Shown here: in pieces, positions 1 to 9,720 of the stretch
Layout of the letters: every line of letters begins with the position of its first letter
How positions within the stretch are numbered: the first letter of the stretch is position 1
Assembly: GCA_037355855.1 (NCBI GenBank)
Contig: CM074762.1
Coordinates: 2,480,001 to 2,544,000 of the forward strand
Source of the DNA: Pseudo-nitzschia pungens
Lineage: Eukaryota > Bacillariophyta > Bacillariophyceae > Bacillariales > Bacillariaceae
Direction: 5' to 3'
Length of the DNA: 64,000 bases
Notes under the pieces: model-generated
Told to the model about the DNA's origin: nothing
Seen by the model: only the letters and a program-made list of their open reading frames with translations
Databases searched by the model: none
Program-made: the position numbers and the translations under genes

Positions 1-309
1 AAATTCTTCACACAGAAATTCCGCTTACGAGAAACAGACGACAGTAGTTCGGACAACCATTTTACGGAACTGTATACAATCTTGTGGTGGAAGTACTGTG
101 AAGGAGGGGTTGACCATGGTCGACTTCAGAACAAGCAATTCAACCACGTCCTTCCACAACCATGGTGTCTTCAGCACGTCCGGGTTCTGCATGCAGATTG
201 CTTCGTGGTCGCTCTTTCCTTTTTTATGGTTACATAAGCCTTGAAAACAGAACTCATCGAAAAAAATTCTCAACTTTTCTTTCAAAATCTCTTTTCTTTT
301 CGATAACAG

Positions 310-3003
310 GACGACGATGACGAGGACATCGGAGCTCTTGGTTCCATTCTTTCGTGGGATGAAGACGAGGATGGAGTTGTAGGAACACCTGTTGGAGTGA
401 ATTCCTCTCTCCCGAGTTCAGCGTTGCCCGATCTCGTAAGCTTTAATCACTTAAATAAAGATAAGGATGGAGGTCTGTCGTACCTTCAGCAACCACTTGT
501 TGTCAGTAATGGAACACAAGGTGCATCGGCTACGAATATGCCTTTGCCAACAGGGATAAACTATCATCCTGCTGCAAACCATAATCAGGCTCCAACCCCT
601 GCTCCTCTTGCAACAACAACTCAAGAAAGTCAAGTGAAGCCCAAAGACGCTTCAGGTGGGAATACCTCCACCCAGCAACAACAGGTACAACTTCAACAGC
701 AGCAGCAACAAATTCGATTACAGCAGCAGCAGATACAGCAGCAGCAGCAGCAAATTCAACAGCACCAATTGCAACAGCAGCTAGGAATTCAACAACAACA
801 GCAACGCATTCAGCAGCAAATGGTGACGGCTGCTCCTGCACAAGCTCAGGCAACACAACAGACTCTTGGAGCACAATCATCAAACCAACCTCAACAAACG
901 CAGGTCGTGACGCACCCTGCGCAAGTCCAACGAGTTGCGCCGCAACCGACTGCACATACGACAACTATTCAAGGAGGTACGGTACTTTCCTTGTTGCAGC
1001 AGAATGCGCTATTAGCTCAAGCCCAACAAAATGGTTTGGTAATGCAAGGAGTGCCACAGCAAGCCGGTCAAGAAAAGCCTACTGATCAACAACAAGCGGC
1101 AGCACCTCAATTCGGAATCGATCCGAACATATTACGTCGCATTCAAGTAGCACAACTTCAGCAACAATTTAATGCTGTCCAACAACAAGCTCAGGCTGTC
1201 CAGGCCCAAGCACAAGTCGCATTGCAACAGCAACAACACCAGCAGCAGCAGCAACAGCAACAACGAATACAGTATCCAGGCCAAGTACAAATGATTCCTT
1301 CCGCGGTAACATCAATACCTATTGTTACCGCAGCAACAACAGTCCAACCTGTAATGCCTACCACGAAGAAAAATAATAGAGCTTTGTCACAGAAACCAGC
1401 ACCTCAAACACAGACGAAGGAAAAAACCCGTAAAACTCATACGAGGAAAACTGCTCTGGTTTCTGCTAGCGATACTGACGGAGAAGTTTCTCTGAAACAA
1501 TCTACTATACTCGAAAAGAAATCTTCTGGTGGTCGTAAAAAGGGTGAACCTATCGATACTTCGAATATGACTCCAGAAGAACGTGCAAAAGCTAATCGCG
1601 ATAGAAACCGAGAGCATGCCCGAAATACTCGCTTACGAAAGAAGGCGTACCTTGAAACTCTGAAATCAACAGTGAATGACCTGTGCCAAGAGCGTGATAC
1701 ACTGGTCACAGAACGGGCGGGAGCTGCCTCAATTCTCGTCGAAATGAACAATACAAGGACAGAGGTGCTGATGTCATTTTTTGCGCTACGGTCAGCAAAC
1801 GAGAAGCGAAGACAGCTCTGGGCCAGCATATTAGACGAGAGTTGTTTTGCATGTATTCTACCTGTTACACCATATCGTTCTTTTCCGGCAAGTGAGGTTC
1901 AAGTCTCGAAATGTCAGAGAACTATTCTTGGAATTGATGGGATCATGTCAGATACTGCATCACTGCATGTATTACTAAACACTCTTGTTGATCGATCAAG
2001 ATTCCCGACTGCTGCGGTTCAATTTCGATACACGCTAGTCACTGAGGAGGCTGTTGTTGCAGGAAATCAGATGATGGCCCGTTGGGTAATGCAGACCCTG
2101 AATGCAGTGCAATGCGGTGCAAGAATGGAAGTTTCCAAGCAAGGAATGCTGTGTTGCAAATTTAACAGCGCGCACAAGATAGTGGGTATCGAGTTAATGT
2201 TTGATGTTATGGCGCTCATGCTACAACTAAAACAAGCAGCAGGGTCTGATACTTTCTCTGTAATCCCAAACACAGTACAGACATGCCAGAGGAGTTTTGA
2301 TTCGCCAATGGTCATGATTCTCGCGGATGAACCATACACAATTGTGCAGGTTAACAAATTGTGGGAAGACATGTCTGGATACACGGCCGATGAGGTTGTC
2401 GGGAAAACGTCTTGTCGCATTCTGGAAGGCGAACAAACGGACGCAAATGCGGTTGAGGTTTTCATGGATGAAATCAGATTCAAGAGACCTACTTCAGCAA
2501 TGATACTTCACTACAAAAAATCTCATGAGAGTTTCAAGAACTTCTTCACTGCTTATCCGCTGAGTACAGATTCGAGAATCACACACTATCTCATATTCAC
2601 GTCACATGTAGGAGCAGTTGGTGATGTCAATGATTCCACAAACAGTGCAGTGACACATTCTGTGGTAAAAAACCAACAACTTCTTGGTCCAACTCCATCA
2701 GTTACAATGCAACCTACTTTGGCACAGACAAATCTTCTAACTCGAAACCTGCGAGCTAATTTCAATGCAGCGCAACGACAGGCAGCTGCTGCAACGACCA
2801 ATGCCCTTTCGAATTTCCAACCGTTAATCGCTCTGCCTCCAGTCATATCCAATCCTATTGCTGTAGCCCCTCCAGCTACTATTTTATCTACCAATTTGCC
2901 ACCATCGTCTCAAAACTCGCCAGCTTTCATGCCGCAACAACTTCAAATTAACGCACACAAACGTCCCCACGAAAGCATTAGTACTGGAGATGTTGGCCCG
3001 TAA
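310..3003 (+). CDS. bZIP-PAS transcription factor, glutamine-rich (5' end unresolved)
   Basis: A likely nuclear DNA-binding regulator. Reading is open from an acceptor (AG at 308-309) whose first codons give an acidic DDDDEDIGALGSILSW stretch; no ATG lies in this frame near the exon start, so one or more upstream exons are missing or lie in 1-245. Order of parts: Q-rich tract (about 670-1270, CAG/CAA runs), a basic region with heterokont-type NREHARNTRLRKK (about 1591-1650) followed by a short zipper, a globular middle (about 1810-2260) ending in an FDVMALMLQLKQA helix, and a PAS domain (about 2311-2610). The PAS resembles LOV: GKTSCRILEGEQTD keeps a cysteine (codon 2413-2415) where LOV has its flavin-binding Cys, and FKNFF keeps one flavin-contact Asn, but the other Asn position is His and the terminal Gln is absent. 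The bZIP-then-PAS order matches aureochromes; flavin binding is doubtful. Confidence 0.9.
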   Translation, partial: DDDDEDIGALGSILSWDEDEDGVVGTPVGVNSSLPSSALPDLVSFNHLNKDKDGGLSYLQQPLVVSNGTQGASATNMPLPTGINYHPAANHNQAPTPAPLATTTQESQVKPKDASGGNTSTQQQQVQLQQQQQQIRLQQQQIQQQQQQIQQHQLQQQLGIQQQQQRIQQQMVTAAPAQAQATQQTLGAQSSNQPQQTQVVTHPAQVQRVAPQPTAHTTTIQGGTVLSLLQQNALLAQAQQNGLVMQGVPQQAGQEKPTDQQQAAAPQFGIDPNILRRIQVAQLQQQFNAVQQQAQAVQAQAQVALQQQQHQQQQQQQQRIQYPGQVQMIPSAVTSIPIVTAATTVQPVMPTTKKNNRALSQKPAPQTQTKEKTRKTHTRKTALVSASDTDGEVSLKQSTILEKKSSGGRKKGEPIDTSNMTPEERAKANRDRNREHARNTRLRKKAYLETLKSTVNDLCQERDTLVTERAGAASILVEMNNTRTEVLMSFFALRSANEKRRQLWASILDESCFACILPVTPYRSFPASEVQVSKCQRTILGIDGIMSDTASLHVLLNTLVDRSRFPTAAVQFRYTLVTEEAVVAGNQMMARWVMQTLNAVQCGARMEVSKQGMLCCKFNSAHKIVGIELMFDVMALMLQLKQAAGSDTFSVIPNTVQTCQRSFDSPMVMILADEPYTIVQVNKLWEDMSGYTADEVVGKTSCRILEGEQTDANAVEVFMDEIRFKRPTSAMILHYKKSHESFKNFFTAYPLSTDSRITHYLIFTSHVGAVGDVNDSTNSAVTHSVVKNQQLLGPTPSVTMQPTLAQTNLLTRNLRANFNAAQRQAAAATTNALSNFQPLIALPPVISNPIAVAPPATILSTNLPPSSQNSPAFMPQQLQINAHKRPHESISTGDVGP
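690..1275 (+). repeat. CAG/CAA trinucleotide-rich polyglutamine tract
   Basis: Interrupted runs of CAG and CAA inside the bZIP-PAS gene encode glutamine-rich blocks, densest at about 690-815 and 1225-1265. Mixed CAG/CAA use would make the tract less prone to slippage than pure CAG. It probably serves as a disordered activation region; that function is inference. Confidence 0.85.
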
Positions 3004-4829
3004 AGAAAGCAGAACAAGCTTCGTCTTGGTGTTGATACTGCGTCTTTATGGGTCCGCACGAGAGGTGCTACAATACTTTCCAATGCACAAACAACATAGA
3101 TCGATGAGAGTTTGCTTTCGGATTTGTTCCATAGACAACAGTGCGTTGCACATAACAGCTACTGTGAATTCCACGATTAACAAATGCTGTGCCAATTCTG
3201 ACAATTTAACATAATATATCCTACCATCATCACCTTGCCTGCAAGAGCGCTTTAGCAATAGCTTAGAAACTCAATTAATCCGTCAAACAGTTGGATTGTT
3301 AAATGTTAGGAGTAACAAAGATTACAAAGATATGTTGGAGCGCGATGACGTTGTTCGCTCTGAGCCTATGACTGTCTGTGAAGGTCTCAAAATGTGTTCT
3401 TTCACCTAGCAAGGTACATGATGCGGCGAGTATATCCTAGCGAGGGTCGATGAGAAGATACGCCATTTCAACGATCAATCGTTATGGTCCACTTAAGTGT
3501 TGAAGAACATGATAGTCATAATCATGTCGTGAGGTTCTTGGAGAAGTCGGCGGGTTGGAAGTACATTTGATAAATAGGATGTGTGTTGGATTTGGAATGT
3601 TCGAACGTTTTTACTAGAAAATGCTTTGGAAATCACGAGGGTTAACAACTTATAGCTTTTGCATGCGTGGATTCCTTGAGGATAAAAGAACACCATGGAT
3701 CTCTCATTTTTTTGAATACAGCAGTACCTGGAATTAAATCTCTAACGTCTGTGTTGAAATGGAATTCGATCAACCACTATTGAAACGCCCCCCCTGTGCA
3801 ACACATTCTTTTCATCCTCATTGGTGACAGAAATGCTGAGGACAACAAGTTAGATGACGATTATTTTCAGATCCTACTATAATTATGTAACAACTGTAAC
3901 AAGTTTCCAAACAATGCAGTACAGCATATCAAGCAAAAAGGTGGAAGGAGAAGAAGTTGTTGGATTCCAATCTTAGTAAGCATGCAGACCATAAAGGCCA
4001 GGAATACGAAGGAGGACAAGAAGAAGAAGAACACGGATTATGGCACTGATGATGGTTAGCACTACGAATAGGATTGGCAATTGTCTAACAAGTAGCGGTG
4101 ATAATTTCTTTCCGAAGTGGTGGCAGAACATACTACTACTAGTACTAGTACTATCTAAGAATGATGCTGGGTAAGTACTAGTACTAGTACTTCCAATACT
4201 CGTCATGATAGTAGGAGTGCTCACGCTTGAGGTGCTTTTTTGCAGTATTCAGTGAGGGATCAGGTATGGACCTCTGGACTTGCTCATTTGAACCCAGTAG
4301 GAGTACGGAAGTAGTTTGAGTTACGTTTGGCGCCATGCTACTACTACTAGTTGTTCGGAGCTAACCTTAGCTCCTCCCTGCTAGTACCTCAAGCAACGTA
4401 TTTTTACAGTCTTTCCGAATGATGCTGTTTGTTCTCGTACTAATCAAGCGTCTCACACGTGGAACGCGTAACTAACTCATACGTATCTCTTGTCCCGCAA
4501 GACCAAGAATGTTGTTCCTCTTGCAGAAGGTTCACGTACGTTTTTTGAACACATTCCAGTTACTTCTATTTAAGAGTAAAGAACATCGTCACCTCTATCA
4601 TCTCATTTTTTGACCCCAAAGAATTCCGGCGTCACTTTTTGTCATCATAACCATCGGAAACCATGAAAAAAAAAGCGTCGTAATGGATTTTGTTGACCAC
4701 AACGGGCGAAGGAGCCGCAGGTTTCAAAACAGCGAAGGTATGGATATCGATCGGTACATTTGGCAAACAACTCGATCGCCGATACCCTCATTTTATTCTT
4801 CCGTATTCTCAAGCAAATGAAATTGAAAC
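3004..4829. other. Spacer between the two PAS genes
   Basis: No convincing gene. Open frames here are short and lack family features. It holds a microsatellite-like block of CTAGTA/AGTACT words near 4130-4195 that forms a perfect inverted repeat (separate entry), further CTACTACTAG words near 4340, and AT-rich sequence just before the next start codon. The 3' UTR of the bZIP-PAS gene and the promoter of the next gene must lie here. Confidence 0.6.
4139..4187. repeat. 14-bp perfect inverted repeat of CTAGTA words
   Basis: The left arm CTAGTACTAGTACT (4139-4152) and right arm AGTACTAGTACTAG (4174-4187) are exact reverse complements separated by 21 nt. Each arm is itself nearly palindromic, so hairpin and slipped structures are both possible. 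Confidence 0.8.
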
Positions 4830-5933
4830 ATGAATGTTATTTTGTCGAGACGTACTACTACGAAAGTGATGAGTCTACAGAAAGCTCTCCGTCAGAGCCG
4901 GTGCTCCATAGGCTCCTACTTCTCGACTGATTGGTCCGAAAATCTGTCTTTTGCTTCCCCCGAAGCTGATTTTGTCTCTGCTCCGAAGGCGGTACACATG
5001 GAAACAAACAACTCTTCAGTCACCTTGTTTCCTTGTGAGCGGACAAATCCAACTTGGTCACAAAATCTTTCATTCTCTACCCCTGAGTCTGACTTTGTAT
5101 CTGCTCCCCAAACAACACATCTAGGAATTAGCATACCTTCACTCTCCAATTTTTCACCCCATCATACGAATCAAAACTGGTCAGAAACTTTATCTTTTAC
5201 CACACCTGAGTCCGACTATGTGTCCGCTCCCGAAGAGGTACACGCTAGTAGCGGAGATGCGATCTCTTATTCTTCTTCGAACGCAGCAAAACGTACCTGG
5301 TCACAGACTTTATCATTTGCTTCTCCCGAGTCTGACTTTATATTCCCCTCAGAGACAGAGAGACCGGGAGCAGCTGGTGTGCACACGAACTCCACTTTTC
5401 AAGAATTGTTTCAGAACCATCATCTATATATTTCACCCGAGACAGCAACAGGCTCTATAGCATACAACGAAATGCTAGATCAAGCCACAAAAGACATGAT
5501 TCTGAAACAAATTGCCCTGAAAGAAAGCATTCCGAAGACAATGGAGGACGCACTGAATGACGAACGCCCTGTCATTGTTACAAGCGCCGAATCACCATTT
5601 CGTGTTGTCGATGTGAATGGTGCATGGGAAGGTCTTTGTGGATACCGCCGTGACGAAGCGATCGGCCGAGACCTGGGAAGTCTTCTACAGGGTCCTGAGA
5701 CTGACATCGAAACAGCAAATTACGCAGTTCGCTCGTTGCGTGAAATTGGATTTTCAGAAGCAGTTCTGACGAACTACACCAAAAATGGCCGTAAGTTCCT
5801 GAATCACTTCAAATTAGGGATGATTCCAGCTACTGATAGCGGTGATAGTTCCTCATCTTCCAACGATACCTACTTTGTCGGCGTGTTGCACGACATGGGT
5901 AGCCAGAACAAGGAGAGAGTTGTTTCGATGTGA
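4830..5933 (+). CDS. Repeat-PAS protein with Cys-less LOV-like domain and mitochondrial-type presequence
   Basis: A 367-aa single-exon protein starting at ATG 4830. The first ~33 residues are rich in Arg, Ser and Thr, lack acidic residues and end in SIGSYFST, as in mitochondrial presequences. Then come four tandem units of about 40 residues, each with WSxxLSFxxPExDF (starting near 4930, 5056, 5179 and 5299), the first three followed by V-S-A-P. A linker helix leads to one PAS domain (about 5560-5925). It looks LOV-derived: GRDLGSLLQGPETD, NYTKNG, FLNHF and FVGV are recognisable and both flavin-contact Asn positions are kept, but the photoactive Cys is Gly and the terminal Gln is Leu. It should not form the usual Cys-flavin photoadduct. 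The repeats carry no function I can name. Its neighbour upstream is another LOV-like PAS gene. Confidence 0.85.
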   Translation: MNVILSRRTTTKVMSLQKALRQSRCSIGSYFSTDWSENLSFASPEADFVSAPKAVHMETNNSSVTLFPCERTNPTWSQNLSFSTPESDFVSAPQTTHLGISIPSLSNFSPHHTNQNWSETLSFTTPESDYVSAPEEVHASSGDAISYSSSNAAKRTWSQTLSFASPESDFIFPSETERPGAAGVHTNSTFQELFQNHHLYISPETATGSIAYNEMLDQATKDMILKQIALKESIPKTMEDALNDERPVIVTSAESPFRVVDVNGAWEGLCGYRRDEAIGRDLGSLLQGPETDIETANYAVRSLREIGFSEAVLTNYTKNGRKFLNHFKLGMIPATDSGDSSSSSNDTYFVGVLHDMGSQNKERVVSM

Positions 5934-6816
5934 ATAGTTCATTGTATGCCTTGAATAACTTCAAGTTATTGTAATTGTATCAAAGTTAGTGATCGTTATC
6001 ATAAATAATATTAATTTTATCAACATGAGAGCAATTGAAAAGAGACAAGAATAATTCTGTAGTCGTTCAGTGTTCAATTCTTTTTTCATTTCTGTTGATG
6101 TTGACCCTCCACAATAGTAAATTAACTGTTCACCATGTCCTCGCCAGCAATACTTTCAGCAGTAATCAGCAATACCCTGACTTCTGGCGCTTCTTATTTA
6201 GTACTTCAGAGAAAACAATATTATGATTGGTGGAAAGCATTGGCTCTCTCAAAGACAATGCATCAAACGATAGCAAGCACGAGTACGAGTAGTAGATACT
6301 AGAACACATTGCAGCACTTGTTTCGTAATCTTACTCTAGTTGTCGATGTCATATGCTTGGTCTATCAGTTGTATGGGTAAATCTTAACCTTATGATATTG
6401 GTTCCGGCACCTCCGAATTTTTCTAGTGTAAGGTTAATACCGTTCGTACGGTAAGACTTACGAGTAAACCTTACAACTATTGTGATGAAGTAGCGGTACT
6501 GTACTGGTATGGACGGACGGACTGCGAGTACGGATCAGTGTGTGCACGGTCATGATGTCCTTGTGGAAAGCTGATGAAAAAATAATTGTCGGAACGAAGT
6601 CTAGTGCATGAATTTTTACTTCTGATTTTTTTTCAGTAATCGCAAGCAAGAACGTCCCCTTCCGTCGTTAGTACAAACCCAGCACTGGAAACTACAGTTG
6701 CTTCTACAAAACAAGACGGCAGACGCTCGCTTGCTTTCATTCTACAAGATCTATTCATCTATTCACCACTCGTCTGAATTGCCTGCCACCTTGCGTTGGC
6801 TGAAAAATGATCGCAA
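5934..6816. other. Spacer with scattered intergenic words
   Basis: No gene supported. Contains an AT-rich stretch (5950-6030) just after the PAS gene and, at about 6285-6480, short words of the dispersed spacer family such as ACGAGTA, TAAGGTTA and GTAAACCTTAC. Open frames in the region have no recognisable features. Confidence 0.55.
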
Positions 6817-9703
6817 ATGAAGCACACAACAGCACGGCGAGTTGCAACATTACTCAGAGCAAGTGAAAGCAATCACGTGAAAGGAAATGACGACACGCTA
6901 TATCTTGCCCCAATGCGCCATGGACGTCTTTTGGTGCCATCGTCATCGTCATTGTCATCAGCACAAATGCTCCCATCAAGAGATGGAACCGAAACCACGA
7001 GAAGTACAACGGCGACGACAGCAACCAATGACTCTATAACACCAATTGGCTGGATCCCTCTCCATGACACTCAAAACAGCGAACGGGACCAAAACCGAGA
7101 AAGGAACTTTGTTCACGGCAACAAAAGGGATGCTATCATTCTAGGACGACCAGATTTCCTCTCGTCCATGTTTGCCGCGTGTGGCTGCAGCAAAAACGTC
7201 AATTCCAGTCGCAATAAATGCAAAGAATGTCGGTCGATCCTCACTTGGGCCGGAAATCTGTCACGAAAGACTCTAAGAGTAACTTGCGTCAATGGTGCAA
7301 ACAATCCAGAAGCGGTAATCAGGGTTTCGTCTCGTGGGAGTTTGGCAGCCGTAATCGTGATGAACAACAATGGTAGAGACACGGACGAAGATACAAAGCA
7401 TCTTTGGCACTGCAGATGTTTGGGACGTCCTTGTCATTCAGATTGTGACGATAGCGACACCTCTTTGGTCCTCACGTTGACTTCCACAAGAGAAGAAATA
7501 GAGACTAACGATGCACTATTGCGATACTCAAGAAAATGGAGTAAAAGCAAGAGGGTTCACCGAGGAGCTACGGTCTCGTTGCGTTACACCGACAAAAATC
7601 TCGACTTCAGGGTAGTATCAGACAGAGACATCCGAAATAAGACCGTTCAGGATGTTAAACAGGATATGACGAATAAAGGTGGAACAGCAAAACTACATAC
7701 TCTAAACGAGGCAGGGAGCTATTGTTCGCGTTCGAGGATTTCGAACGTACTGAAAGATCTTGTTGATAGCCACAACCGATCCAACAGAAGAGACGCACAC
7801 GCCCAACAAACAGATGAACAAGCATGCAGTTCTTTGAGTCAAATATCTTTGAGTCAAGCAGCAGAAATACCAAGAGCAGCACTTTCAGCGAAACGAATTT
7901 GGTTTTGCCCCCGAGGACAGGACATGCCTCGCAAAAAAATCGACATATTGACGAATCGCTTGTTGTCATCGATCAACGGAGAGAATGCTGACACCAAGCC
8001 AAGTTCCCTGCAAGCTACGAACGTGCAGATCGTCGATCGGTGTTTCGATGCGACCCATTGGATTGTGAGTGAACGGGTGCCCGATCTCGCATCTATTGCG
8101 AAAGCAATACCCGGTGCGAATGTGACGGAAGAAACCCTCAAAAACTTTTTGGACCAGAACGGCGTGGAATGTCTCAAGCCGAGTTGGTTTGATTCCTTGC
8201 CTCTGTCTACACCATTGTCTAAATCATCGAAATTTGGCGACTTGCCCAGACCATCAGCAAAAGATCGATGGTATGGATACGTTTCAAAGGTGCGTAATAG
8301 AATATGGGACAATTGTTGCACGGTGACTGCATTCACGTTATTTTAGTAGTGAAGAGTCCTACACATTATTAAAAAAGGATTCATCTTTCTTCTTCTTCTT
8401 ATCGAATCTCATGGATGCTTCTTCTCTGCCGTGTATTTGAAACCATCGTATTCGTTTCTCTTCTCTACATTTTAAAAAGCAACGAGGATGTAGCCACAAT
8501 AAGCCATCCTCCAAAAGACAGTGCGTGCACCAAGCACAGCCTCTACGGAATCTAGGTGTGTCTGAGTTTTTCTTAAAATTATCTAAGATCTATGAACAAA
8601 CTCCATACTTACCCAGTGACGGAATGAAAGCTCGGCAGTATCATCTGATTGCCGGAAGATTGCAAAAGATTGGTTTCGACATTCTACCCCACACAACAGA
8701 CCGAGAACTAAAACAAATACCATTCGTTGGTGTCTCAACGGCACGGATGATACACGAAATTCTTCGAACCAATCGGCTTCAAAGACTCGAACATCTCCGA
8801 ACAGATCCCATTCGTATTGCGATGAGAGATCTTATGGCTATCTGGGGTGTTGGGCGTGCTACAGCACTAAGCCTGATCCGCAGGGGATATTTGAACATTC
8901 ACCAAGTTCGCGAAGGAATCTCGACTGGACGCCTCTCCTGTTTTAGTCGAAGGCAATTAATCGGTGTCGAGTGTTACGAAGATTTGCTAGAAGATATGTC
9001 ACGTACCGAGGTGGAAAGTATCTTTGCGCAGATACTGCAAGAAGCGCGTAAAATCATCCCAGACTGTGAAGCGCAAATTATGGGATCCTATCGACGGGGC
9101 AAAACTGCTCTTGGTGACTTAGACGTTTTGATCGTTTCGAAGCACTACACGAACCAAGTTCCAGGCAGACTTTTATCGGAATTGATAAACGCGTTATGGA
9201 TGAATGGTCGTATAGCATATCATCTATGTCATTTACCGGGTCTTCGATATGGGCCCGACGTCAACAATTCACAGGAAGGAAGTACGGGTACAACCAAACA
9301 TTCCCTGCGCGAACTTTGTCAATTGTCAACGGCATTGTCCAACAACAGACCCGAATATGGACAGATCACAGGGAGCGCTACGTACATGGGAATTTTCTCA
9401 TCGCCAACAGTACCGCAAAAACATCGCCGGGTCGATATAAAGATCTGGCCATACGCCGAAAAACCATATGCTTCCCTTTATTTTACGGGGGGAAAGTACT
9501 TCAATAGGTCCATGAGACAATGGGCTAAGTCCAAGTTCAATTGGAAGCTGGACGACAAGGGTTTATTCGACCGAACAACAGGCGAGCGAGTGGTCGTTGA
9601 GGGATGCACAGAGAGAGACATTTTTAAGAAGCTGCAGCTTGTTTACAAGGCTCCACCCGACCGAAAATTCTTCGACGATGTTCATCCTCTTTCGCAACTC
9701 TAG
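6817..9703 (+). CDS. Family-X DNA polymerase with FHA-like and BRCT domains (paralogue 1)
   Basis: Predicted gap-filling DNA polymerase of the pol lambda/beta type for nuclear base-excision or end-joining repair. Two exons: 6817-8289 and 8480-9703 (intron 190 nt, phase 0), 898 aa. N-terminal residues ~77-268 look like an FHA domain of the PNKP/aprataxin type (ILGR at 108-111, LSR at 148-150, closing strands near 250-268). A BRCT-like domain follows (~357-463, with a W in LKPSWFDS), then a Ser/Lys linker, helix-hairpin-helix elements (IPFVGVS and IWGVGRA), and the catalytic core: GSYRRGK near 693-699, Asp704 and Asp706 in GDLDVL, and Asp810 in RVDIKI. YFTGGKYFNRSMR matches the nucleotide-binding loop. 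All three metal-binding Asp are present, so it should be active. A close paralogue lies on the other strand near 17 kb. It ends 17 bp from the end of the convergent deaminase gene. Confidence 0.9.
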
Positions 9704-9720
9704 TTTCTGTCAACAACTCC

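Noticed and set aside
530..964. Long minus-strand frame opposite the Q-rich tract
   Set aside because: It is the antisense of CAG/CAA repeats and gives only Val/Ala/Glu/Leu low complexity.
310..3003. Calling the bZIP-PAS gene an aureochrome
   Set aside because: Domain order fits, but two of the flavin contacts are not conserved, so a blue-light receptor role is not supported.
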